From the NCBI GenBank assembly GCA_035544575.1, contig DATKEC010000083.1:1-64000 (forward strand): a stretch of 64,000 nt of DNA. Reading direction: 5' to 3'. Below, in pieces: positions 24,977 to 33,217 of this stretch. How positions within the stretch are numbered: position 1 is the stretch's first letter; each line of letters starts with the position of its first letter. A program made the position numbers and the translations under genes. Under the pieces are notes generated by a model. The model saw only the letters and a program-made list of their open reading frames with translations, searched no databases and was not told the origin of the DNA. The stretch is from DATHWB01 sp035544575 (GTDB lineage Bacteria > Actinomycetota > Acidimicrobiia > Spongiisociales > ZC4RG35).

Positions 24977-25210
24977 TCAGGTCAACTGACCGCGGCAGAC
25001 CGAGCATATTCCTCGGCCCTTGAAGACGCCGACGTGGTCGGTGGAGCCGCAGAAGATGCACGTGTCCTCGAGTTTGCGGAGGACGATGTTCGGCCCTTCG
25101 ATCGAGATTACGAGTTGGTCGCCTTCCCGGATGTTGAAGAGTCTGCGCGTTTCAGCCGGGATCACGATCCGTCCGAGATCATCGATCTTGCGGGCGATGC
25201 CGGCGTCCAC
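24977..25210 (-). CDS. AbrB/SpoVT-type DNA-binding protein with zinc ribbon
   Basis: A 77-residue regulator. The N-terminal swapped-hairpin AbrB domain reads ARKIDDLGRIVIPAETRR, followed by GDQLVISIEG. The C-terminus carries a CxxC...CxxC zinc ribbon (Cys51, Cys54, Cys69, Cys72). The GTG at 25210 is chosen because AGGAGG lies 5 nt upstream (25213-25218, minus strand), whereas the longer frame would add a non-homologous leader. Clostridial AbrB proteins have the same ribbon, and in Bacillus abrB is also beside rsmI. Confidence 0.85.
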   Translation of the reverse strand: MDAGIARKIDDLGRIVIPAETRRLFNIREGDQLVISIEGPNIVLRKLEDTCIFCGSTDHVGVFKGRGICSVCRGQLT

Positions 25211-25304
25211 CTCACCTCCTGGCCAGCGGACACTACCGAGAAGGCCCGACTCCAGTCGCCGTGGAAGGGAAGTTTCCGGCCGTCGTGCTTGCATGGCGCA
25301 CCGT

Positions 25305-26057
25305 ATGGGATGGGTGGACACGCATTGTCACTTGCAGCTCGACGGCCGGCCGCCGGCCGACCTCCTTTCGCGCGCTACCGACGTCGACTGGGTGATGGTG
25401 CCGGGCGTCGATGCCGCGTCGTCGGCCGCAGCTCGCGGGTTGGCGACGCGCTTTCCGAGACGTGTGCGGTGGTCCGCGGGGCTGCATCCCCATGATGCGG
25501 CCGAGTGGGCTTCGCAACGGGACCAGATCGAGGCCATGGTCCCGCAGGCGGCGGCGGTCGGCGAAACCGGGCTCGACTTCTACCGCAATCTCGCGCCCCC
25601 CGCTGCCCAGCGGCAGGCTTTCGCCGATCACATCGTCCTGGCGCAAGACCACTCCAAACCATTGATCGTCCACTGTCGGGATGCATTTTCCGACTGCCAT
25701 GACATGCTCGAGGCTGCGGGGCTGGGCGAGCGTGCCGTTCTTCACTGCTGGACGGGCGGGCCCAGATGGACCAAGCGCTTCCGCGACCTCGGGGCGACTT
25801 TCTCCTTCGCCGGACCGGTGGCCTTCGAGACGGCAGAAACGGTCCGGTTGGGTGCGGCCGAGGTGCCGCCGGAATCCGCGCTCGTGGAAACCGACACCCC
25901 GTATCTCGCGCCCCCGCCCCACCGTTCCGAGCCAAATGAACCGGCATGGGTGGGCTTGGTCGGCGCCGCACTGGCCGAAGTGTGGGCGATGCCCGCGGCT
26001 GCGGTCGCCGAGGTCACTGCGGCTCGGGCGACCCGGCTGTTCGGGGATCCGCGGTGA
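25305..26057 (+). CDS. tatD: TatD-family metal-dependent DNase
   Basis: TIM-barrel metalloenzyme of 250 residues. Metal and active-site motifs are WVDTHCHLQLDG, GLHPHDA, AVGETGLDFYR, KPLIVHCRDAF, LHCWTGG and LVETDTPYLAP. TatD proteins have 3'-5' exonuclease or DNase activity and aid DNA repair or turnover. Two in-frame ATGs (25293, 25305) are possible and neither has a clear ribosome-binding site; 25305 gives the usual compact N-terminus. The stop overlaps the rsmA GTG. The 95-bp region to abrB must hold divergent promoters. Confidence 0.92.
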   Translation: MGWVDTHCHLQLDGRPPADLLSRATDVDWVMVPGVDAASSAAARGLATRFPRRVRWSAGLHPHDAAEWASQRDQIEAMVPQAAAVGETGLDFYRNLAPPAAQRQAFADHIVLAQDHSKPLIVHCRDAFSDCHDMLEAAGLGERAVLHCWTGGPRWTKRFRDLGATFSFAGPVAFETAETVRLGAAEVPPESALVETDTPYLAPPPHRSEPNEPAWVGLVGAALAEVWAMPAAAVAEVTAARATRLFGDPR

Positions 26058-26866
26058 GCGCCCAGGCACGTTCGGAAGTGAAGGCCCTGCTTGAGGCGTT
26101 CGGAATCCGACCCGTCAAGGCGCTGGGACAGCACTTCTTGGTGGACCCGAACATCACACGAAAAATCGTCGCTCTTTCGGGGGTCGGCGAGGGAGATGCC
26201 GTCATCGAGATCGGGCCGGGCACGGGGACCCTGACCCGGGCGTTGGCCGAGACTGGAGCCGATGTCGTCGCCTACGAGATCGACGGCAAGCTGGCGGGAC
26301 TGCTGGGGGAGGCTCTGGCGGGACGCAACGTCGATCTCCGCTTCGCCGATGCGGCCCACGTCGATCTCTCGACCGAGCTCGATCCTGACCGGCAGTGGAC
26401 GATGGTCGCGAACCTCCCGTACAACGTCGGGACGTCGGTCGTACTTGACGCCCTCCGCCGCGTGCCCCAGATCTCTCGGTTCGTCGTCATGGTTCAGACC
26501 GAGGTGGCCGAGCGAATGGTCTCCGCTCCGGGCACCAAGGCCTACGGGCTCCCCAGTGTCGTGGTGGGTGTCCACGGCGCGGGGCGGATCGAGTTCAAAG
26601 TTCCCCCCCAGGTGTTTCTTCCGCCACCCAGCGTGGGTTCGGCGGTGGTGTCGATCGTTCGGACGCCCGAACCCGAGGGAGCCGAACGCGCCATCGCCCT
26701 CGCCGGTGCCGGATTCGGGCAGCGACGGAAGATGCTGCGAGCCTCGCTCCGGACCATCCTCGAGGCCCCCGAGTGGGCGCTGGTGTCCGCCGGCATCGAC
26801 CCCACGTCTCGAGCCGAAGAACTGGGGGTGACTGATTGGCTGAGGTTGGCGAGGGTGACACCGTGA
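26054..26866 (+). CDS. rsmA: 16S rRNA (adenine-1518/1519-N6)-dimethyltransferase
   Basis: KsgA/RsmA, 270 residues, dimethylates two adenines near the 3' end of 16S rRNA. Motifs are KALGQHFLVDPNI, the SAM-binding VIEIGPGTGTLTRAL, the catalytic NLPYNVGT, and FLPPPSVGSAVV. The GTG start overlaps the tatD stop, and its stop overlaps ispE (GTGA). The conserved tatD-rsmA-ispE order supports the calls. Confidence 0.95.
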   Translation: MSAQARSEVKALLEAFGIRPVKALGQHFLVDPNITRKIVALSGVGEGDAVIEIGPGTGTLTRALAETGADVVAYEIDGKLAGLLGEALAGRNVDLRFADAAHVDLSTELDPDRQWTMVANLPYNVGTSVVLDALRRVPQISRFVVMVQTEVAERMVSAPGTKAYGLPSVVVGVHGAGRIEFKVPPQVFLPPPSVGSAVVSIVRTPEPEGAERAIALAGAGFGQRRKMLRASLRTILEAPEWALVSAGIDPTSRAEELGVTDWLRLARVTP

Positions 26867-27720
26867 CGGATGCAAGCGCGGCTTCGGTGTGGGAGGCACC
26901 CGCGAAACTCAATCTCTCCCTGGAGGTGCGCCCGCCGGATCGGTCCGGCTACCACCCGGTGCGTTCGCTCTGTCAGACGATCGAGTACGTGGATCTGCTG
27001 ACCATCGGCACCGGGGAGGACGAGCGGCTCGTGGTGGAGGGATTCGGGGTCTCCGACGGCGAGGACAACCTGGTGTGGAAGGCGGCCAGGTGTCTGGTGG
27101 GACGTCCCGACCGACCCCGCCTCGACATGCACCTCGCCAAGCGGATTCCGCCCGCCGCCGGGCTGGGCGGCGGATCTGCGGACGCGGCTGCCGCACTGCT
27201 CGGCGTCGCCCAACTCTTCGGGGGCGACGCCGCCGACGTTGCTCGCTGCGCCATCGAAGTCGGTTCGGACGTGCCCTACTTCTTGCGTGGCGGATCGATG
27301 TGGATGGAGGGTCGCGGCGAGATTCTGACAGAGGTCGAGCCGCTCGCCGGGTTCTCGGTGGCCGTGGCGGTGCCCGAGATCGCGATTCCGACTGCCGCCG
27401 CCTATGCGCGGTGGGATGAACTCGGCGCCCCTTCCGGTCCTGATTTTCCGCAGCGACGCCTTCCGCCCTCGCTCCGATCCTTTCACCCCCTCCGCAACGA
27501 CCTCACGCCGGCCGCGCTGTCACTCGAACCGGCGCTGGGGGACTGGGCGGCTGAACTGGCGCAGAGGTGGGGTACCGCGGTGGCGATGTCGGGAAGCGGT
27601 TCCGCGCATTTTGCGTTCTTTCCGGATGTCGACGAAGCGACCGAGGCCGCCCTGGCCGTGGCCGATGTCCGGTCTGCGTTCGCCGCCACGCTGCGAGGGA
27701 CCGGATCGACATCTCGGTAA
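26863..27720 (+). CDS. ispE: 4-diphosphocytidyl-2-C-methyl-D-erythritol kinase
   Basis: GHMP-fold kinase of the MEP isoprenoid pathway, 285 residues. The N-terminal substrate motif is APAKLNLSLEVR, the ATP loop is PPAAGLGGGSADAAAAL, and the C-terminal glycine motif is AMSGSGSAHFAFF. The GTG at 26863 overlaps the rsmA stop. A TTG 27 nt earlier is possible but less likely. The stop codon TAA is part of a TAAGCT box that probably drives the following tRNA. Confidence 0.93.
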   Translation: MTDASAASVWEAPAKLNLSLEVRPPDRSGYHPVRSLCQTIEYVDLLTIGTGEDERLVVEGFGVSDGEDNLVWKAARCLVGRPDRPRLDMHLAKRIPPAAGLGGGSADAAAALLGVAQLFGGDAADVARCAIEVGSDVPYFLRGGSMWMEGRGEILTEVEPLAGFSVAVAVPEIAIPTAAAYARWDELGAPSGPDFPQRRLPPSLRSFHPLRNDLTPAALSLEPALGDWAAELAQRWGTAVAMSGSGSAHFAFFPDVDEATEAALAVADVRSAFAATLRGTGSTSR

Positions 27721-27723
27721 GCT
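27718..27723 (+). promoter_or_regulatory. -10 element for tRNA-Gln(TTG), overlapping the ispE stop
   Basis: TAAGCT includes the ispE stop codon and ends 17 nt before the tRNA. Confidence 0.35.
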
Positions 27724-27740
27724 CTCGGTGTCCCCATGTT

Positions 27741-27815
27741 TGGGGGGTGGTGTAATTGGCAGCACGACGGGTTTTGGTCCCGTTGGTACGGGTTCGATTC
27801 CTGTCCCCCCAGCCA
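27741..27815 (+). tRNA. tRNA-Gln (anticodon TTG)
   Basis: A 75-nt cloverleaf with CCA encoded. The acceptor pairs TGGGGGG with CCCCCCA, the discriminator is G, and the anticodon loop TTTTGGT sits on an ACGGG/CCCGT stem. Confidence 0.96.
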
Positions 27816-27852
27816 GCTGACCATGCGTTGAACCGACCAGGAGGGTGTGTTG

Positions 27853-29256
27853 ATGAGCCACGTCGCCGTGGTGCTGGCGGCGGGGGAAGGAACCCGCATG
27901 CGTTCGGCGCTACCCAAGGTCCTCCATCCGCTGGCCGGTCGCTCCATGTTGGCCTGGGTACTCGATGCCGTCGCCGAGACGAAGCCCGAACGCACCGTGG
28001 TCGTCGTCGGGCACGGTGCCGACGACGTGATCGCATCACTGCCCGACGGTGTCGAACACTGCGTCCAGAACCAGCGGCTGGGCACGGGCCACGCCGCCTC
28101 AGTGGCGCTCGACCACCTCGGCTCGCTCCTCGCCGGGACGGGAATATTGGTCGTGCCTGGCGACACGCCTCTGATCGACGGCGAGACGCTTGGATCCCTC
28201 GTCGAGTCCCACCAGCGACAGGAGGCGGTGGTGTCGTTGCTCTCCACCGAGGTCGCCGATCCCACCGGCTATGGGCGCATCATGCGTGACGAACGAGGCG
28301 CGATGGTGGGAATCGTCGAGCAGGCAGATGCCACTCCCACCCAGGCAGCCATCCACGAGATCAATGCCGGAATGTATGTCTTCGACGCGGCGGCGATGAC
28401 CCGCGACCTCGCGGTCGTGACACCTGACAACGCCCAGGGCGAGTATTACCTGCCTGACCTCGTCGCCATCGCCACGGTCCGGGGCGACCGCGTGGAGGCC
28501 ATTCCGTCGGAGGCCGATCGCGTGTCCGGGGTCAACACCCACTCACAGCTCGCCCTAGCCGCGCGAGTTCTCCGCGGCCGTCTGACGGAGCGATGGATGG
28601 CCGCCGGGGTGCGGATGATCGATCCCGCCTCGGTGTACGTCGATGCCGATGTTCAGATCGAGCCAGGCGTCGTGTTGTATCCGGGAGTGCACCTCGAAGC
28701 TGGAACCGTGGTGGGCGCCGAGGCGGTCCTCGGGCCCGACGTGTTCGTTTCGGAATCGACGATCGGGGCGGGTTCGCGGGTCTGGTACTCCGTCGTGCGT
28801 GGGTCCGAGATCGGGGAGGGTTGCCAGGTCGGACCGTATGCCTCCCTTCGACCGGGATCGGTTCTTCACAACCGGGCAAAGCTGGGGACATTCGTCGAGA
28901 CGAAGAAGACGGTCGTCGGCGAAGGAGCCAAGGTCCCGCATCTGAGCTACATGGGCGACGCCATGATCGGTGCCGGCGCCAACATCGGTGCGGGCACGAT
29001 CACATGCAACTACGACGGATTCGCCAAGCACGAGACAATCATCGGCGAGGGAGCGTTCGTCGGTTCGGACACCATGTTGGTCGCCCCTGTGACGATCGGT
29101 GATGGGGCGATGACGGCTGCCGGCTCGACCATTACACACGATGTGCCCGCCGGTGACCTGGGGATTGCCCGTGGCCGGCAGCGCAACGTGGCAGGCTTCG
29201 TTGCCCGCCTGGCAGAACGCTACCGTGCCTCACGTTCGGGAGATGACCCGGAGTAG
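27853..29256 (+). CDS. glmU: Bifunctional UDP-N-acetylglucosamine pyrophosphorylase/glucosamine-1-phosphate acetyltransferase
   Basis: GlmU, 467 residues, makes UDP-GlcNAc for peptidoglycan. The N-terminal uridylyltransferase domain starts VVLAAGEGTRMRSALPKVLH. The C-terminal half is a left-handed beta-helix of hexapeptide repeats, with GTFVETKK and NIGAGTITCNYDG in the acetyltransferase site. The ATG at 27853 has a strong AGGAGGG (27839-27845) 7 nt upstream and is preferred over GTG and TTG codons just before it. It is followed closely by prs, the usual order. Confidence 0.96.
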   Translation: MSHVAVVLAAGEGTRMRSALPKVLHPLAGRSMLAWVLDAVAETKPERTVVVVGHGADDVIASLPDGVEHCVQNQRLGTGHAASVALDHLGSLLAGTGILVVPGDTPLIDGETLGSLVESHQRQEAVVSLLSTEVADPTGYGRIMRDERGAMVGIVEQADATPTQAAIHEINAGMYVFDAAAMTRDLAVVTPDNAQGEYYLPDLVAIATVRGDRVEAIPSEADRVSGVNTHSQLALAARVLRGRLTERWMAAGVRMIDPASVYVDADVQIEPGVVLYPGVHLEAGTVVGAEAVLGPDVFVSESTIGAGSRVWYSVVRGSEIGEGCQVGPYASLRPGSVLHNRAKLGTFVETKKTVVGEGAKVPHLSYMGDAMIGAGANIGAGTITCNYDGFAKHETIIGEGAFVGSDTMLVAPVTIGDGAMTAAGSTITHDVPAGDLGIARGRQRNVAGFVARLAERYRASRSGDDPE

Positions 29257-29269
29257 GTGGAGGAAGCCC

Positions 29270-30241
29270 GTGGACATCGTCAGCCGCAACCGACTCATGC
29301 TGTTCTCAGGCAGCATCAACCAGGCACTCGCCGAAGAAGTCGCCGATCTGCTGGGGGTACGCCTCGGTGATCTCCAGAGGTCGAGATTCGCCAATGGCGA
29401 GTTGTACGCACGTCCCACTGAGAGTGTTCGCGGCGCGTCGTGTTTCGTCATTCAGAGCCACTCGTGGCCGATCAACGACGCGATCATGGAACAGCTCATC
29501 ATCATCGACGCGCTCCGTCGTGCTTCGGCGCGGCGTATCACCGCCGTGATGCCCTTCTACGGATATGCCCGCCAAGACAAGAAAGTGCTCCCGCGGGAAC
29601 CGATCAGCGCGCGGTTGGTGGCCGACTTGTTCATGACCGCGGGTGCCGATCGCATCGTCTCGGTCGACCTCCACACCGGCCAGTTGCAGGGCTTCTTCAA
29701 CAACCCGATGGACCATCTCACCGCGTTGCCGATCATCACCGACTATCTCCGGGGGAGCTTCGACGGACCGGTGGCGGTCGTGTCCCCAGACGCAGGGGGT
29801 GTGAAGCGCGCGGAGAAGTACGCCAAACACCTCGAGGCGAGTGTCGCATTCGTCTACAAGCGCCGTTCCCCGGACGAGCACAACGTGTCCGAGGCGCTCG
29901 AGGTCTCCGGCGACGTCGAGGGTCGGCACGCGCTGATCGTCGACGACATCATCGACACAGCGGGCACCGTCTGCAACGCCGCCGAACTGTTGCGAGCCGG
30001 TGGCGCTACGAGCGTGCGAATCGCCGCCACCCATGCTGTCCTCTCGGGGCCGGCGCTCGATAGGCTCAAGAACGCCCCGATCGACGAGGTGATCGTCACC
30101 AATACCCTTCCCGTTTCCGTGGATGCCCAACAACTCGACAAGCTGAAGGTTCTGTCGATCGGCCCGATCCTGGCCGAGGCGCTGCAGGCGATACTCATGG
30201 ATTCGAGCGTCTCGGAGATCTTCCTGGGCGACAACACCTGA
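29270..30241 (+). CDS. prs: Ribose-phosphate pyrophosphokinase
   Basis: PRPP synthetase, 323 residues. It transfers pyrophosphate from ATP to ribose-5-phosphate for nucleotide, His and Trp synthesis. Motifs are RFANGELYARP, PFYGYARQDKK, SVDLHTGQLQGFF and the PRPP loop LIVDDIIDTAGTV. The GTG at 29270 is preferred for its GGAGGAAG (29259-29266). An ATG at 29243 overlapping glmU is an alternative. Confidence 0.95.
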   Translation: MDIVSRNRLMLFSGSINQALAEEVADLLGVRLGDLQRSRFANGELYARPTESVRGASCFVIQSHSWPINDAIMEQLIIIDALRRASARRITAVMPFYGYARQDKKVLPREPISARLVADLFMTAGADRIVSVDLHTGQLQGFFNNPMDHLTALPIITDYLRGSFDGPVAVVSPDAGGVKRAEKYAKHLEASVAFVYKRRSPDEHNVSEALEVSGDVEGRHALIVDDIIDTAGTVCNAAELLRAGGATSVRIAATHAVLSGPALDRLKNAPIDEVIVTNTLPVSVDAQQLDKLKVLSIGPILAEALQAILMDSSVSEIFLGDNT

Positions 30242-30243
30242 CG

Positions 30244-30645
30244 GTGCGTTCGGCCGAGATCGAGGTGGCCACCGGTCACGTCCCGACGGTTCTGGATCTC
30301 GGCGGGCACATCGACGCGTTTCTCCGGCCGGGCGACGCCGGACTCCTCAACGTGTTCGCGCCGCACGCCACATGCGGGCTCGCCGTCATCGAAACCGGCG
30401 CGGGCTCGGACTCGGATCTGCTCGCTTCGATCGATCATCTGCTGGAGGCCGACGATCGCTGGCAGCATCGGCACGGGAGTCCGGGCCATGGGCGCGATCA
30501 CGTGCTGCCGGCTTGGATTTCGCCGTCGGTGACCGTTCCCGTGGTCGGCGGGCGCATGGCCCTGGGGACCTGGCAGTCCGTCGTCCTCGTCGACACGAAC
30601 GTCGACAACCCGACGCGGAGAGTGCGGCTCAGCCTGTTGGGTTGA
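30244..30645 (+). CDS. YjbQ-family (UPF0047) protein
   Basis: A 133-residue protein of the YjbQ family. Members show secondary thiamine-phosphate synthase activity in some tests; the physiological role is uncertain. Diagnostic segments are NVFAPHATCGLAVIE, DRWQHRHGSPGHGRDHVLP and GTWQSVVLVD. The GTG lies 2 nt after the prs stop, so it is probably in the prs operon. Its 3' end overlaps the convergent LysM gene by 17 bp. Confidence 0.85.
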   Translation: MRSAEIEVATGHVPTVLDLGGHIDAFLRPGDAGLLNVFAPHATCGLAVIETGAGSDSDLLASIDHLLEADDRWQHRHGSPGHGRDHVLPAWISPSVTVPVVGGRMALGTWQSVVLVDTNVDNPTRRVRLSLLG

Positions 30646-31195
30646 CGGGCGGCAGCAACACGAAGTCACCAGGGTGGATGAGGTTGACATCCTCGAAGCG
30701 GTGCCGGTTCAGCTCGACAACCCTGTGCCAGTACGCACCCACGTCACCGGTGGCGTGATCCGCCGCGATCGTCCACATCGAATCGCCCGACGCCACCACG
30801 ATCATCGGGCTCGGGGTGGTCGACAGATCGACGCGGTGCTCGGCGACGGGGGGAGCGATCGGAATGCGGGCCTCGGAGGCAGCCGCGGGAAGCGCGGTGC
30901 CGGCTATCAGAGCGAGCGGTGCTGCTCTCGTGACGACCGGGAGCAGGACTCGCGTGGCGAGACGCTGGGTGGCTCCGTTTCCGGTGAGGTGTCCGACGCC
31001 CAGCAGTCCGAGGGCGGCGAGCTGGGAGCCGGCCACCACCATCGCCAACGATCTCAGTCCGGCAGCGACCGCGTCTTCGGTTCGCGCCTCGCGCAGCCAC
31101 CCCACCGGATCGGACCAGTCCAGAACAGCCCAGGCGGGGTCCAGGACGGAAAGCGAGACGAACGTGACCAGCAGAAGAGCGACGCGGCGTGTCAT
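30629..31195 (-). CDS. LysM-domain membrane protein
   Basis: A 188-residue protein. It has an N-terminal signal or anchor helix (about 3-22), two further hydrophobic stretches near residues 45-70 and 82-105, and a C-terminal LysM peptidoglycan-binding domain. That domain runs from VASGDSMWTIAADHA through VVELNRHRFEDVNLIHPGDFVLLP. It probably sits in the envelope. The ATG has a TAGGTT box 6 nt upstream on the minus strand. Confidence 0.78.
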   Translation of the reverse strand: MTRRVALLLVTFVSLSVLDPAWAVLDWSDPVGWLREARTEDAVAAGLRSLAMVVAGSQLAALGLLGVGHLTGNGATQRLATRVLLPVVTRAAPLALIAGTALPAAASEARIPIAPPVAEHRVDLSTTPSPMIVVASGDSMWTIAADHATGDVGAYWHRVVELNRHRFEDVNLIHPGDFVLLPPVNPTG

Positions 31196-31201
31196 ACGGC
31201 G

Positions 31202-31207
31202 AACCTA
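31202..31207 (-). promoter_or_regulatory. -10 element for the LysM gene
   Basis: Minus-strand TAGGTT ends 6 nt before the ATG at 31195. Confidence 0.45.
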
Positions 31208-31304
31208 CGGCGGCGGAGCGCACGGGTGAACCACCCTGATCCCGTGCCCGGTCCGATGCCCCTGATGGCCGTTACGATGCGCCGAAAGCCGACGAGGAGA
31301 ACAT

Positions 31305-31532
31305 GTGAAGGTCAGGATCGGTATCGCCGACTCCACGAAGGTGATCGAACTCGACGTCCCGGACGTCAAGGAGTTCGAAGACGGCTTCGCCGGGGCGTTG
31401 GCGAACGACGACGTTCTCGTCTGGGTCGAGGACACCAAGAACCGCCGGATCGGCATTCCCGCCTCCCGCGTCGCCTACGTCGAGATCGAGACCGAGGATG
31501 CGATACAGAATGTGGGGTTCGGCCGATCCTGA
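31305..31532 (+). CDS. DUF3107-family small protein
   Basis: A 75-residue acidic protein, MKVRIGIADSTKVIELDV at the start, matching the actinobacterial DUF3107 family of unknown function. The GTG start has GAGGAG 5-10 nt upstream, and a TACGAT box lies about 30 nt before it. A strong hairpin follows (31551-31574). Its presence is one of the actinobacterial hallmarks of this window. Confidence 0.82.
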   Translation: MKVRIGIADSTKVIELDVPDVKEFEDGFAGALANDDVLVWVEDTKNRRIGIPASRVAYVEIETEDAIQNVGFGRS

Positions 31533-31550
31533 GGTGGGACCGGACGCGAA

Positions 31551-31574
31551 AGGACCGGCCCGAAGGCCGGTCCT
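31551..31574. terminator. Bidirectional hairpin terminator between the DUF3107 and whiB genes
   Basis: A perfect 10-bp GC-rich stem (31551-31560 with 31565-31574) closed by a CGAA tetraloop lies between two convergent genes. Confidence 0.7.
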
Positions 31575-31593
31575 CGGTGAGATCCGCTACCGA

Positions 31594-31875
31594 TCAGATG
31601 GCGCGGCGACGGCGTTCGGCCAGCCAACGCTTGCGGAGGCGGCGACGCTCGTCTTCGGCGTACCCGCCCCACACTCCCGCTTCCTGGTTGGTCTCCAGGG
31701 CGTATTGGAGGCAGTCGTCGATGACGGCGCATCCGCTGCAGATGGCCTTGGCGGCCGCGATCTGATCGAGGGCGGGACCGGTCGAACCGATCGGAAAAAA
31801 GAGGCTGGGGTCCGAGTCGCGACATGCGGCGATCTCGGTCCATGGTTGTGTTTGGGTGAGGGTCAGCTCCATCAT
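31594..31875 (-). CDS. WhiB-family iron-sulfur transcriptional regulator
   Basis: A 93-residue Wbl protein. Four Cys residues ligate the [4Fe-4S] cluster: Cys18 (AACRDSDPSLFFP), Cys46 and Cys49 (AICSGC), and Cys55. They are followed by the GVWGG turn and a basic C-terminal tail (RRRLRKRWLAERRRRAI) for DNA contact. Starts at 31875 and 31872 are adjacent ATGs; AAGGA 9 nt upstream supports them. Wbl proteins occur almost only in actinobacteria and their phages. The subclass is not certain. Confidence 0.95.
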   Translation of the reverse strand: MMELTLTQTQPWTEIAACRDSDPSLFFPIGSTGPALDQIAAAKAICSGCAVIDDCLQYALETNQEAGVWGGYAEDERRRLRKRWLAERRRRAI

Positions 31876-32033
31876 GGGGGACCATCCTTCGGTGGCTGGT
31901 GTAGTGAAGTCGGTGTGATTCGAGGCGCCGACTTCGTTCCAAATTTCACGAAGAGGGACCGCAACATGACCGCTTTCAAGTGCTTGCACCGCGAACGGTA
32001 CAGCCAGACTGACGTGTTCGCAACGGATTCCTG

Positions 32034-32732
32034 ATGTTTTTTTCAGGATCTGGCGTCTGGGGCCACCGAGGATGGCCATCCCGTTACCCCGACAACACTG
32101 TGGCCGGAATTCGGGCCGCGGCGGAGGTCGCGGTGGGAGTCGAAATCGACATCCGCCGCTCGGTCGACGGCCAGTTCGTGCTCTCCCACGATCCTGAACT
32201 CGGTGGGCGCGCCGTGGCCGAAACCGCCTGGTCGCAACTGGCGGCGGTCGATCTCGCCGGACACCGGCCGGCGTTGCTCACAGAGGTCATGGACATCGCT
32301 GCCAGGCTCGATCTCGAAGTCAAGAACGATCCGAGCGAACCCGGCTTCGACGACACCCACCGAACGGCGCGGGAGGTGGCGGAGCGGGCGCGGGCCTCCG
32401 ACATCGTCACGTCGTTCTGGTGGCCGTCGATGGACGCGATTCGAGTGAGCCACCCCGCAGTCGCAACCGGGCTTCTCTTTTCCGCCCCGGTTGACCCGCT
32501 TGCCGCCGTTCGGCATGCGGTGGATCACGGCCACCACACCATTGCACCCGAGCATGTGCTCGTCGACGAGGTGCTGATGACGTTTGCCGCCGCCGAGGGT
32601 CTCGAAGTGGTCACGTGGACCGTCGACGACGTCGCCGAGGCGACGAGGTTGGCTGGACTCGGGGTGAGTGCGATCATCACCAACCGTCCGGGCGAGTTGA
32701 TCGCCGAGGACCCGACCGTGAGGAATCGCTGA
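32034..32732 (+). CDS. Glycerophosphodiester phosphodiesterase-family protein
   Basis: GDPD TIM-barrel enzyme of 232 residues that hydrolyses glycerophosphodiesters to glycerol-3-phosphate. Catalytic motifs are GHRGWPSRYPDNT, GVEIDIRRSVDG, VLSHDPEL and LDLEVKND. No signal peptide, so it acts in the cytoplasm. It is divergent from whiB with a 158-bp shared upstream region. No clear ribosome-binding site precedes the ATG. Confidence 0.88.
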   Translation: MFFSGSGVWGHRGWPSRYPDNTVAGIRAAAEVAVGVEIDIRRSVDGQFVLSHDPELGGRAVAETAWSQLAAVDLAGHRPALLTEVMDIAARLDLEVKNDPSEPGFDDTHRTAREVAERARASDIVTSFWWPSMDAIRVSHPAVATGLLFSAPVDPLAAVRHAVDHGHHTIAPEHVLVDEVLMTFAAAEGLEVVTWTVDDVAEATRLAGLGVSAIITNRPGELIAEDPTVRNR

Positions 32733-33193
32733 TGACGATCGCTGAGGAACTCGACACCGAACTCAAGGCGGCCATGCGCGCCAAGGATGCGCCGCGGCGC
32801 GACGCCATACGCCAGGTGCGCGCCGAGATCGGTGTCGCCAAGACCGCGCCGGGCTTCGACGGAGATGTGGGCGACGACTTCCACCGCAGCGTCATCGGGT
32901 CCTATGTCAGGAAGATGCAGAAGTCCCTGGCCGAGTACCGCGAGTTGGGGCCACGAGGTGAGGCGATGGCCGCCAAGCTCCAATTCGAAGTGGAGTATCT
33001 CTCCCGCTGGCTGCCGACGAAGCTCGATGCGGCGGCCACCCGGGAACTCGTGATCGCCACGGTGGACGAACTCGGGGTGGCCGGTGATCCTGCGGCAGCC
33101 GGGAGAGTGATCGGCACGATCATGAAGACTCACCGGGATGCGGTGGATGGAGGACTCGTCAACCAGGTCGTGCGGGAGGTACTGAGCGCCTGA
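32732..33193 (+). CDS. GatB/YqeY domain protein
   Basis: A 153-residue YqeY-like protein: MRAKDAPRRDAIRQVRAEI, then YRELGPRGEAMAAKLQFEVEY and YLSRWLPTKLD. The C-terminal helical domain resembles the tail of the GatB amidotransferase subunit and may bind tRNA. The ATG overlaps the GDPD gene stop (TGATG). It is convergent with the PEP mutase gene. Confidence 0.88.
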   Translation: MTIAEELDTELKAAMRAKDAPRRDAIRQVRAEIGVAKTAPGFDGDVGDDFHRSVIGSYVRKMQKSLAEYRELGPRGEAMAAKLQFEVEYLSRWLPTKLDAAATRELVIATVDELGVAGDPAAAGRVIGTIMKTHRDAVDGGLVNQVVREVLSA

Positions 33194-33217
33194 GTCGGCA
33201 CTCGCTGCGGACTGCCG

